A stretch of 64,000 bases of DNA from Spiribacter halobius (lineage in GTDB: Bacteria; Pseudomonadota; Gammaproteobacteria; Nitrococcales; Nitrococcaceae), in the NCBI RefSeq assembly GCF_020883455.1, contig NZ_CP086615.1:3960501-4024500 (forward strand), read 5' to 3'. Every line of letters begins with the position of its first letter. Within the stretch, counting starts at the first letter, position 1. A program made the translations under genes and the position numbers. A model generated the notes under the pieces. That model had not been told where the DNA came from. It saw only the letters and a list, made by a program, of their open reading frames with translations, and did not search any database. Shown piece by piece: positions 33,630 to 41,225 of the stretch.

Positions 33630-34874
33630 ATGAATGACGCCGACGCCTTCTTCGGGCTATCTCCGACCCACGTACTCATGGCGGCCACCGGCGGCGCGAT
33701 CTTCCTCGGATACTGGCTGCCGCACCTGTTGTTTCGGCGCACGGCGTTTTCGTCCGTGCTTCTCATGATCCTGGGACTGATCATCTACGTCTTCGTGCCC
33801 GGGATGCCCGACGCTCTGGATCCGACGGTCTCGCCCCGGCTATGGGAAGTCGTAAGCGAGATGGCGGTGATCATCGTGCTGTTCGCAACCGGCCTGCGGA
33901 TCGACGACGTGAGCAGCTGGAACCGCTGGCGGCCTACCGTCAGGATGCTGCTCATTGCGATGCCGCTGACGATCGCCTGCGTCGCGTTCCTGGGATGGGC
34001 TCTGGCCGGGATGACCGTAGCGGGTGCCGTGTTGCTTGGGGCGGTGCTTTCTCCGACAGACCCTGTGCTCGCTGGCGACGTTCAGGTCGGGCCACCGCTC
34101 GAGGGCAAGGAACATCCTGTCCGGTTCACCTTAACCGCAGAAGCTGGCCTCAACGACGGTCTGGCGTTTCCGTTCGTCTACCTCGGGCTCGTCATGGGCA
34201 CGCAGGGCATCGATCCGTCGCTATGGCTCACGGAGTGGGTCGTGCGCGATGTGCTCTACCGGATTGCCGTCGGAGCCGTGGTCGGAGGCTTTGTCGGCTG
34301 GCTACTCGGGAGAAGCCTCTTTTCCACGTGGGGCGCCTGGGCCATGGAGAAAAGCGGCCCCGGCGTACTGGCGCTGGGAGCGGTCCTGATGACTTACGGG
34401 GTCGTCGAGCTCGTGGAAGGATATGGCTTTATCGGGGCCTTCACGGCCGGACTGTGCTGTCGCCAGGTGCAGAAGAGGCATAGCTTTCATACCCGCCTGC
34501 ACGCGTTCAGCGAGGCCATCGAGCACGCTATCACGGCGGTCCTGCTGGTGCTCCTGGGGAGCGCGTTGCCCGCTTTATGGCCCGTGCTGGACTGGCGGCA
34601 CTCGCTGATCGGGTTCGGCCTGCTGCTCGTGATCCGCCCTCTCGTTGGATGGCTTTCTCTGCTGGGCGCTGGCATGCCGTCCGGGGATCGCTGGATCGTG
34701 GGATTCTTCGGTGTACGCGGGATCGGCTCCATCTACTACGTGGGATTTGCGACGGGTCATCTGGAGTTCATCAACGAGGATCAGATCTGGGCGCTGGCCG
34801 CGTATACGATCTTTGCATCGGCCTTGATCCACGGGGCGACGAGCTTTCTCGTGGATCGGCACGTATCCCGCTGA
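33630..34874 (+). CDS. Cation/proton antiporter (CPA1, NhaP-like)
   Basis: 414 residues with about 12 membrane helices and CPA motifs: GAVLSPTDPVLAGDVQVGPP and LTAEAGLNDGLAFPFVYLGL, the latter holding the ND pair typical of electroneutral CPA1 exchangers. It would exchange Na+ or K+ for H+ across the inner membrane, aiding pH and salt tolerance. No C-terminal regulatory (TrkA/CNMP) domain is present. Base composition is slightly less GC-biased than its neighbours. It may be in one unit with the DUF2254 gene. Confidence 0.92.
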   Translation: MNDADAFFGLSPTHVLMAATGGAIFLGYWLPHLLFRRTAFSSVLLMILGLIIYVFVPGMPDALDPTVSPRLWEVVSEMAVIIVLFATGLRIDDVSSWNRWRPTVRMLLIAMPLTIACVAFLGWALAGMTVAGAVLLGAVLSPTDPVLAGDVQVGPPLEGKEHPVRFTLTAEAGLNDGLAFPFVYLGLVMGTQGIDPSLWLTEWVVRDVLYRIAVGAVVGGFVGWLLGRSLFSTWGAWAMEKSGPGVLALGAVLMTYGVVELVEGYGFIGAFTAGLCCRQVQKRHSFHTRLHAFSEAIEHAITAVLLVLLGSALPALWPVLDWRHSLIGFGLLLVIRPLVGWLSLLGAGMPSGDRWIVGFFGVRGIGSIYYVGFATGHLEFINEDQIWALAAYTIFASALIHGATSFLVDRHVSR

Positions 34875-35078
34875 GATCATCTCGAGACACGCTCATCGCC
34901 CGGTTGCTGGCGACCTGCGACGGTGCCTGGTCCCGCCGCGGCGGTTGCCGAACGTGCGCTCCGCGCGGGCCCCGGTCAGAAAGACGTCCCCGTTCCGGCC
35001 GCACTCGGCCGGGCATGCCTCGCACGGAGATCCTCAGTCCGCGGCCCCCGCGCACGTCGTCCCGAACGATGTTGCGGA

Positions 35079-35243
35079 TCAGCCGCCGTCGGTGGCGTCC
35101 TCGACGGCGTCGCCGGCATCCTCGACGGCGTCATCGGCGTCCTCGCCGGCCTCCTCGAGGGGGCCCTGGTCGTCGCAGCCGGAGAGCGCGAGCAACAGGG
35201 CGCTCGCGAGCAGTGAGCCGGCAATGGCGTTGCGGATTCTCAT
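35079..35243 (-). CDS. Small acidic lipoprotein (entericidin-like size)
   Basis: A 54-residue open frame starts at 35243 with GAGGACAAG upstream. It encodes MRIRNAIAGSLLASALLLAL followed by SGC, a clear lipoprotein signal with the acylated Cys at residue 23. The mature 32 residues are acidic with short repeats (EDADDAVEDAGDAVEDATDGG). Similar tiny lipoproteins occur in many Gram-negative stress loci; function is unknown. A weak stress-island site (GTTCGCCGCGCGCA on the minus strand, 35380-35393) lies upstream. Confidence 0.75.
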   Translation of the reverse strand: MRIRNAIAGSLLASALLLALSGCDDQGPLEEAGEDADDAVEDAGDAVEDATDGG

Positions 35244-35663
35244 GGTGCTTGTCCTCTTCGATCGGTTGGCGGAGATGCCCGGATGGCTCGCGGCGGCCCG
35301 CGCTTGCTAGTGCACGCAGCATCCAAACGGCGACGACGATGCGGCAGAACACCGCGACGCGTCGGCCGCGGAACGGCGCTGCGCGCGGCGAACCGTGCAT
35401 GGCCGAAGCCCGAGGCCGAGGATGAGGCCATGGCGCGGAAAACTCCGTGCGCCTGCGTACACAAAAGGCACCCTCCAAAACCGTTCGACGGCCGTCGCCG
35501 GGCGCACGGAGTCGGGTGTAGTGGGAAGGCACCGCGCCGCCTCCGCGGGCCTCTGTTCGCTGCCGCGCAGACACCGGGGCGCGATTCCCTAAGACTCCCG
35601 GTTGTATGTCAGCGACGCCGAACGCCGTCGACCGGCTTCCCCAATAACGCGATGGAGAATCCC
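35244..35663. promoter_or_regulatory. Divergent promoter region with stress-island site 5
   Basis: 420 bases between the small lipoprotein and the DUF883 gene. GTGCGCCTGCGTAC at 35447-35460, followed by ACAAAAGG, matches the palindrome family and points toward DUF883 about 205 bases away. No gene with a plausible start is seen here. Confidence 0.5.
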
Positions 35664-35951
35664 ATGAGCAAGACAGCCAGTAGCGACCACGCCACCACCG
35701 ACCGCCTCTCCGAGCGGGCCCACGAGTCCGTGGACCGGATTGCCGAGACCGCGGGCCGGGGCGAGGAGCGCGTCCGCCAGGGGGCGGATGAGGCGGAAGC
35801 CCGGATCCGGGAAGCCGGGCAGAAGGCCAGGGAACGATCCGACGAAACGGTACAGACCATTACCGGGTACGTGCGCGACAACCCCCTGACGTCCCTTGGC
35901 CTCGCCTTTGCCGCCGGGGCCATACTGGCCGCCCTGACCCGCCGGTCGTAG
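35664..35951 (+). CDS. DUF883 family protein (YqjD/ElaB-like)
   Basis: 95 residues: a charged amphipathic helix (ESVDRIAETA...QKARERSDETVQ) then a C-terminal membrane anchor with GYVRDNPLTSLGLAFAAGAILAAL, the typical YqjD/ElaB ending. Such proteins are inner-membrane anchored, associate with ribosomes in stationary phase in E. coli, and are stress induced. GGAGAAT precedes the ATG. Its stop overlaps the GTG start of the next gene by one base, so the two are coupled. Stress-island site 5 lies upstream. Confidence 0.9.
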   Translation: MSKTASSDHATTDRLSERAHESVDRIAETAGRGEERVRQGADEAEARIREAGQKARERSDETVQTITGYVRDNPLTSLGLAFAAGAILAALTRRS

Positions 35952-36232
35952 TGTCCCGCCGCACCCGGTTGCGGCGGGAGGCCGCGCACTTGCGCGGCCA
36001 GGTCGATCGCCGGGCCCGTCGGATTCACCAGCGCGTCGACGGGCTGGTGAGCCAGCTTCGGACGTTCGCCCGCAGCCCCGTCGCCCTGCCTGTCGCCTTC
36101 GTGGCCGGCATTCTGGCGCAACGTCTGCCGGTGCCCGTCGTCAACCGTGCCTGCCGCCTGCTGACCGGCCTGGCAGGCCCGGCGCAGGCCCTGCGGAGCG
36201 TCGCCGGGCTCGCCGCGTCAGCTGCCCGCTGA
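35951..36232 (+). CDS. Small arginine-rich membrane-associated protein (YqjK-like position)
   Basis: 93 residues starting at GTG 35951, overlapping the last base of the DUF883 stop. The N-terminal 40 residues are very basic (SRRTRLRREAAHLRGQVDRR). A moderately hydrophobic helix follows (SPVALPVAFVAGILAQRLPV). Size, basic N-terminus and partnership with DUF883 and a holin-like protein resemble the E. coli yqjDEK group, where YqjK fills this role; direct homology is not certain. Confidence 0.7.
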   Translation: MSRRTRLRREAAHLRGQVDRRARRIHQRVDGLVSQLRTFARSPVALPVAFVAGILAQRLPVPVVNRACRLLTGLAGPAQALRSVAGLAASAAR

Positions 36233-36237
36233 GCGGT

Positions 36238-36663
36238 TCAGCCCTCCCCCGGGGACTGCCCCGAAGCGTCACCCGGCGAGCGAGCGCGGGCGAGCAGGCC
36301 GTTCACGCTGGCCCGGCTCTCTCGGAACGTGAGATCCCGCGTAATGTGCCGAAGCCGCCAGAGGGCGAGCCCGGCAAGGGCCAGGTGCGCCAGCGCCACC
36401 GTCAGCAGGGCGCCCGTCGCGCTGAAGGCCTGCAAGCCCGTAAGCGCCACCACCAGGGCCGCCCCGCTGAACAGCCAGGCACCCACCAGCAGCAGCGCGA
36501 TCGCCACGGCCAGCCCGATCATGGCCAGCGCCGTGTGCCCAAACAGCTGCGCCTCCACCAGCACGAGACGGGCCATGTCCGCGGACAGGGCCTTCACGGC
36601 ACCGGCGATGTCCCGGAGGCCGTCGCCGTCCGCGGCCGCATCTTCGGAGCGCTCCGCTTCCGT
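36238..36663 (-). CDS. Phage holin superfamily / YqjE-like membrane protein
   Basis: 141 residues from a GTG at 36663 that overlaps the stop of the AI-2E gene (GTGA). Two hydrophobic spans near residues 45-70 and 78-100 form a hairpin, with basic termini, matching the YqjE/DUF1469 type. An in-frame ATG inside the upstream gene is less likely. It is convergent with the DUF883 pair, with 5 bases between stops, so the yqjDEK-like set is split over two facing operons. The function is unknown. Confidence 0.8.
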   Translation of the reverse strand, partial: TEAERSEDAAADGDGLRDIAGAVKALSADMARLVLVEAQLFGHTALAMIGLAVAIALLLVGAWLFSGAALVVALTGLQAFSATGALLTVALAHLALAGLALWRLRHITRDLTFRESRASVNGLLARARSPGDASGQSPGEG

Positions 36664-37850
36664 CACGGTTCGGGCTCCGGACCATTCAGGGTGCACTTCA
36701 GGCCAGCCTTGATCTCGCTCCAGATGGCCACGAAGAACGCCGTCAGGGGCACCGCGAGCACCATGCCGATGATGCCGCCCAGCGCCGTACCCCAGAAGAA
36801 CAGGGAGATCACCACCAACGCCGGGTGCAGGCCGGAGCGGTTGGCCATGATCTTCGGCGTCAGCAGCCAGCTCTCGATCAGCTGCACCGCCGCGAACGCG
36901 AGCCCGGTGAAGAACAGCAACTCGGCACCGCCGCCCGGCTGCAGATAGGCCGTGGGCAGCACCACCAGCAGCCCGATCAGGGTGCCCAGGAAGGGGACGA
37001 TGTTGAGCAGCCCCAGCACCAGCCCCACCAGCACGCCGAACTCCAGGCCGATGAGCGTGAAGCTGACGGCGTACAGGGCCCCCATGCTTACGGCGATGAT
37101 CAGCTGGCCCTGAAAGAACGTGGTGACGTACTCCACGAACATGTCCATGAAGTACAGCACCTTGCGCCGTGTGCCCGCCTGGAACACGGACAGCAGCTCC
37201 GACGCCTGCCCCCGGAGCAGATCGCCGGAGAGCAGGGTGAAGAACAGGAGCAGCGGCACGAAACTGATCCCGGCGAGCAGGCCCAGATAGGACAGGACCG
37301 TCCGGCTCGTGACCTCCAGACCCGTCAGGACGCCGGCGGACGCCTCCCCTTCACTGCGCTCCATGCCGGTGGAGATCATCGAGGTGAGCCCCGGGAAGTG
37401 GAACGAGAAATACGCCTGCCAGCGATTCAGGATGTCCGGCAGAACGGTCATCAGCTGGATGGCCTCGCTCACCACGATGGGCACCAGCAGAAACACCAGG
37501 CCGCCGATGCCGAGGAAGAAGGCAAGCAGCAGCAGGAGGGTGGCGGCCAGACGCGGCAGACGCAGCCGGCGCTCGAGGAGACCCACCACCGGGTAGAGCA
37601 CCAGCGCCAGGATACCCGCCAGGGACAGCGGCAGAAGCAGATTGTAGAAGACGTTCAGTATCCAGCCGAACGTCCACACGATGATGCCCACCAATGCGGT
37701 CAGCGCCACCAGGCACAGCAGGACCGCCGTGTAGCGAAACAGGCGAAGCTCCACCGCGTTGAACAGCCGCCTGTCCGCGGACAGCGCAGCGGCGTCGGGG
37801 TCGGCGGCCCTCGGCGCGCCTGCGGCAGGTGCCTGCGTGTCGAAGGGCAA
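36663..37850 (-). CDS. AI-2E family transporter (PerM-like)
   Basis: 395 residues from a probable TTG start at 37850, with GGGGAA seven bases upstream and 14 bases between it and the upstream stop. No ATG or GTG start is well placed. About eight helices and the PerM/AI-2E motif GLVLGLLNIVPFLGTLIGLL are clear, as is the large middle segment. Family members export autoinducer-2 or Na+ or act as general permeases, so the substrate is uncertain. It is in an operon with DUF3185 upstream and the holin-like gene downstream. Confidence 0.85.
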   Translation of the reverse strand: MPFDTQAPAAGAPRAADPDAAALSADRRLFNAVELRLFRYTAVLLCLVALTALVGIIVWTFGWILNVFYNLLLPLSLAGILALVLYPVVGLLERRLRLPRLAATLLLLLAFFLGIGGLVFLLVPIVVSEAIQLMTVLPDILNRWQAYFSFHFPGLTSMISTGMERSEGEASAGVLTGLEVTSRTVLSYLGLLAGISFVPLLLFFTLLSGDLLRGQASELLSVFQAGTRRKVLYFMDMFVEYVTTFFQGQLIIAVSMGALYAVSFTLIGLEFGVLVGLVLGLLNIVPFLGTLIGLLVVLPTAYLQPGGGAELLFFTGLAFAAVQLIESWLLTPKIMANRSGLHPALVVISLFFWGTALGGIIGMVLAVPLTAFFVAIWSEIKAGLKCTLNGPEPEP

Positions 37851-37864
37851 TGCCGTTCCCCGCG

Positions 37865-38080
37865 TCAGCGGCTCGCGGACCGGCCGGACAGCAGCAGCCC
37901 GACGCCGGCGGCCGCGGAGGCCGCCCCAAGGATCAGGAACCACGTGGTGGACTCGGTGAAGCGGCCGGTGACCGCCTCCGTCACCTGATCGCCCAGGCTC
38001 TGGGACGACTGGTACGCGAAGAAGAGCAGTATGCCGCCTACCGCCAGCAGCACCAGCGCAAGAACTCGGTTGTTCGCCAT
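37865..38080 (-). CDS. DUF3185 family small membrane protein
   Basis: 71 residues from the ATG at 38080 (MANNRVLALVLLAVGG), with two membrane spans (about 5-22 and 45-65) around SSQSLGDQVTEAVTGRFTESTTW. It matches the DUF3185 layout. The function is unknown; homologues occur near stress and envelope genes. It is the first gene of the operon leading to the AI-2E and holin-like genes. Confidence 0.82.
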   Translation of the reverse strand: MANNRVLALVLLAVGGILLFFAYQSSQSLGDQVTEAVTGRFTESTTWFLILGAASAAAGVGLLLSGRSASR

Positions 38081-38240
38081 CTCGATGAACTCCGGCCGCG
38101 CGCGGCATGGCCGCGCCTTCTGATCCATGTGCCAATGCAGCCTGCGCTCGCCGAGGCGGCGCCGTCAGTGCGCTGACCCACGGACGCCGTCGCGCCGGTT
38201 ACGGGCCCGCCCGCCCTGGCGATGCCCCGCAACGGCCTGC

Positions 38241-38254
38241 GTTCGCAAGCGCAC
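38241..38254 (+). promoter_or_regulatory. Stress-island palindrome, site 6
   Basis: GTTCGCAAGCGCAC followed by AGACAC lies 61-74 bases before the PAS-GGDEF-EAL gene and points toward it. It is among the best matches, almost identical to site 4. Confidence 0.5.
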
Positions 38255-38314
38255 AGACACCCCCGGGGCCTCCCGGGCACCTTCAGGTTTCACACTGGAC
38301 GGGGGTCCAAGGCC

Positions 38315-40492
38315 ATGCACGGCAACTCGCAGACGGACGCGGACGCGGTACCGCTGTCCCTGGCTCTCGGGGACGACCGCTTCGCCACGGTACTGCTGGT
38401 GGAGGCCGACACCGCCGCCGCGGAGACGGTTCGCGCATCGCTCGACGGCGTGCTCGGCGCGGCCTTGCGCCTCGAGCGGGTGTCCGGCCTCGGCGCGGCT
38501 CGTGCGCGGCTCGCGAAGGGAACCGTGGAGGTGATCCTGGTCGGCACCAGCCTGGGCGACTGCGGGCGCGAGCGGGCGCTGGAGCAGCTCGGCCTGGGGG
38601 CGCCGGAAGCCCTGCTTCTGCCGCTGAGCAGCGCCGGGTTGGCCGGCGAGGGTCCGGGTCCCGGCATCGACGGCCACTGGCTGCCCCGCGTGCTGAACTA
38701 CGTCACCCGGCGCCAGCGGGTCGAGGCCGCGCTGCGGGCCACCGACGAGGCCCTGTACGAGGAGATGGAGCGCGCCGAGGTCACCCTCAGCTCCATCGGC
38801 GACGCCGTGCTGGTGACCGACGCCGAGGGTCGGGTGACCTACCTGAACCCGGTGGCCGAGGGGCTCACGGGCTGGTCCGCGGTGGAGGCGTCCGGGCGCG
38901 CGCTCGCGGAGGTCTTCAACATCGTCAACGCGCGCACGCGCGGCCCGGCCGTCGACCCGGCCCGGCGGGCGATGCAGGAGAACCGCACGGTGCTGCTGGA
39001 GTCCAACTGCATCCTGCTGCGGCGGGACGGCACGGAGCTCGGCATCGAGGACTCCGCCGCGCCGATTCACGACCGTCATGGCGCGGTCTCCGGGGCGGTG
39101 ATCGTATTTCGGGACGTCAGCCAGTCGGTGGCCATGACCCGCAAGATGGCCTACCTGGCCCAGCACGACCCGCTGACCGGGCTGCCCAACCGGGTCCTGC
39201 TCGAGGAGCGCCTGGAGCAGGCCATGCGCTTCGCCCGCCGCCATGGCACGCGGGTGGCGCTGCTGTTCGTGGACCTGGACCGCTTCAAGGAGATCAACGA
39301 CACCCTGGGGCACGTGACGGGCGATCACATGCTGCAGGCCGTGGCCGAGTGCCTGACCGGCTGCGTGCGCGCGACCGATACGGTATCCCGCCTCGGCGGC
39401 GACGAGTTCGTGATGCTGCTGACCGAGATCGACACCACCGAGGACGCCGAACGCGTCGCCGACAAGGTGCTCGCCCTCCGCGGCCACCCCCTGGTGGTGG
39501 ATGGTCATAGCCTGGACGTCTCCCTGAGCGTGGGCATGAGCGTCTACCCCGAGGACGGCGAAACCGTGGAGGCCGTGCTGGCACACGCCGACGCCGCCAT
39601 GTACCGCTCCAAGGCGCGGCCCGCCCGGCCCGACGGCCTGGTGGGGGTGCAGCGCCGGGCCTTCGATGCCGTGGCCTGCGGCCTGGAGAGCCGGCTGCGG
39701 GAGGCACTGGCCGAGGGGCAGTTCCTGCTCCACTACCAGCCGCAGGTGGATCTCTCCTCTGGCGCGGTGGTCGGGCTGGAGGCGCTGCTGCGGTGGACGG
39801 ATCCGGAACGCGGCCTGATCACGCCGGACCGCTTCATCGCCCTTGCCGAGCGCACCGGGCTGATCGTCCCCATCGGCCGCTGGGTGCTGACTGAGGCCTG
39901 CCGCCAGGTGCGGGCGTGGCAGGCTGCCGGGCTGACGCCGCCGCCGGTCTCCGTCAACGTGTCCGCGGTGGAGCTGCGGCAGAAGGGCTTCGCGGCGGGG
40001 GTCGCCGAAACCCTCCGGGAGAGCGGGGTGGCGGCACCCGGAATCGGCCTTGAGCTGACCGAGAGCGCGCTCATGCGCCATGCGGACGGCTCGCTGGCGG
40101 CCCTGCGCAGCCTCCGCGACCAGGGCGTGGCCCTCGCCATCGACGGCTTCGGCACCGGGCACTCCAGCCTCGACTACCTCCGGCGCTTCCCGGTGGACAC
40201 CATCAAGGTGCATGGCTCGTTTCTCGAGGACATCACCACCGCAGCGCAGAGCGCGGTGGTGATGCGGGCGATTCTCGAGCTCGGCCGCCAGCTCGGCCAT
40301 CGGGTGATCGCCCAGGGCGTCGAGAGCGAGGCCCAGCTCGCATTCCTGCAGGCAGAAGGCTGTGCCGTGGGCCAGGGCTTTCAGCTCGGGGCCGCGCTCG
40401 ATGCCGCCGACACCGCGCTGCTGCTCGCCGCCAGCCCCCCCCCCAGCTTTCCGGGAGCCGGCGGCACGCGACTGATGCCGAAGCCACCGTGA
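38315..40492 (+). CDS. PAS-GGDEF-EAL protein with intact GGDEF and degenerate EAL
   Basis: 725 residues: an N-terminal receiver-like segment (about 20-140) without obvious phosphorylation residues, a PAS domain (about 160-270), GGDEF (about 275-430, motif RLGGDEF near 360) and EAL (about 460-710). The EAL signature Glu is kept (LEALLRW), but three later metal or catalytic sites differ: IDGFGTG for DDFGTG (near 608), IKVHGSF for LKIDRSF (near 629) and AQGVE for AEGVE (near 665). The protein is probably a cyclic-di-GMP synthase with a non-catalytic EAL that may bind the nucleotide. Start 38315 follows stress site 6. Confidence 0.88.
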   Translation: MHGNSQTDADAVPLSLALGDDRFATVLLVEADTAAAETVRASLDGVLGAALRLERVSGLGAARARLAKGTVEVILVGTSLGDCGRERALEQLGLGAPEALLLPLSSAGLAGEGPGPGIDGHWLPRVLNYVTRRQRVEAALRATDEALYEEMERAEVTLSSIGDAVLVTDAEGRVTYLNPVAEGLTGWSAVEASGRALAEVFNIVNARTRGPAVDPARRAMQENRTVLLESNCILLRRDGTELGIEDSAAPIHDRHGAVSGAVIVFRDVSQSVAMTRKMAYLAQHDPLTGLPNRVLLEERLEQAMRFARRHGTRVALLFVDLDRFKEINDTLGHVTGDHMLQAVAECLTGCVRATDTVSRLGGDEFVMLLTEIDTTEDAERVADKVLALRGHPLVVDGHSLDVSLSVGMSVYPEDGETVEAVLAHADAAMYRSKARPARPDGLVGVQRRAFDAVACGLESRLREALAEGQFLLHYQPQVDLSSGAVVGLEALLRWTDPERGLITPDRFIALAERTGLIVPIGRWVLTEACRQVRAWQAAGLTPPPVSVNVSAVELRQKGFAAGVAETLRESGVAAPGIGLELTESALMRHADGSLAALRSLRDQGVALAIDGFGTGHSSLDYLRRFPVDTIKVHGSFLEDITTAAQSAVVMRAILELGRQLGHRVIAQGVESEAQLAFLQAEGCAVGQGFQLGAALDAADTALLLAASPPPSFPGAGGTRLMPKPP

Positions 40493-40578
40493 TCAGGCCA
40501 TCCGACCGGCGACCGGCCGCGGCCGGGCAGACGGCTGACACCTAGTGTATGTTCCCAGACAGCGATGCGGAGTGAACC

Positions 40579-41172
40579 ATGTCCGATTCGGCAGCGGCGC
40601 AGGCCATCGTCGAGGCGCTCCGGCGCGAGGCGGAGCAGCGGCTGAGCACCGGCCAGGCGCCGGCAAGCCGCGGCTGGACGGTGAGCTCCGAGGCCCTCGC
40701 GCTGCTCTACCGGCTGGCGAGCGCGCCGGATACCGCCTCTGATGCCCTCAAGCTGCTGCACGAGCTGCAGGCCTATCAGGTGGAGCTCGAGCTGCAGCAG
40801 TGCCAGCTGGAGGCAAACGAGCGCGAGCTCGAGCAGGATCTCGCGCGCTACCGTGGCCTGTTCGAGGCCGCCCCGATAGGCTATCTCATCGTCGCCCTGG
40901 AGGGGCAGATCCTGGAGGGCAATGCCGCCGCGGCGGAGCTGCTCGGCATGGAGCCGGAGGCGCTGGCGGGTCGGCGGGTCGACAGCTTCCTCGCGCCCCA
41001 CAGCCGGCCAGGGCTGATGAATCTGCTCAACCGCCTGCGGGCCGGCGCGCCGCGGGCCGGCCTCGATGTGCGGGTCGGCGGCGGCGACGGCGACTCCCGG
41101 GCGGCACGGCTCACGGCCACGCGCTCCCCGGGCGGCGAGGCGATACTGATGGCCCTCACCGACGCTGCCTGA
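40579..41172 (+). CDS. PAS-domain protein without output domain
   Basis: 197 residues: a helical N-terminus (1-85) with the coiled-coil segment ELQAYQVELELQQCQLEANE, then a PAS domain (FEAAPIGYLIVALEGQILEG, AAAELLGMEPEALAGRRVDS). No kinase, GGDEF or HTH follows. The layout matches the N-terminal module of many chemosensory hybrid proteins, and the gene sits 53 bases before the CheB-CheR-PAS gene, so it may be a detached sensor for it. Confidence 0.85.
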   Translation: MSDSAAAQAIVEALRREAEQRLSTGQAPASRGWTVSSEALALLYRLASAPDTASDALKLLHELQAYQVELELQQCQLEANERELEQDLARYRGLFEAAPIGYLIVALEGQILEGNAAAAELLGMEPEALAGRRVDSFLAPHSRPGLMNLLNRLRAGAPRAGLDVRVGGGDGDSRAARLTATRSPGGEAILMALTDAA

Positions 41173-41225
41173 CAGGATACGGCCACTGCGGGCGCGCCCG
41201 TGGGCGCGCCGGGGATCCTCCGGAG

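Noticed and set aside
38165-40300. 711-codon minus-strand open frame
   Set aside because: Shadow of the PAS-GGDEF-EAL gene; no protein family motif and no start context.
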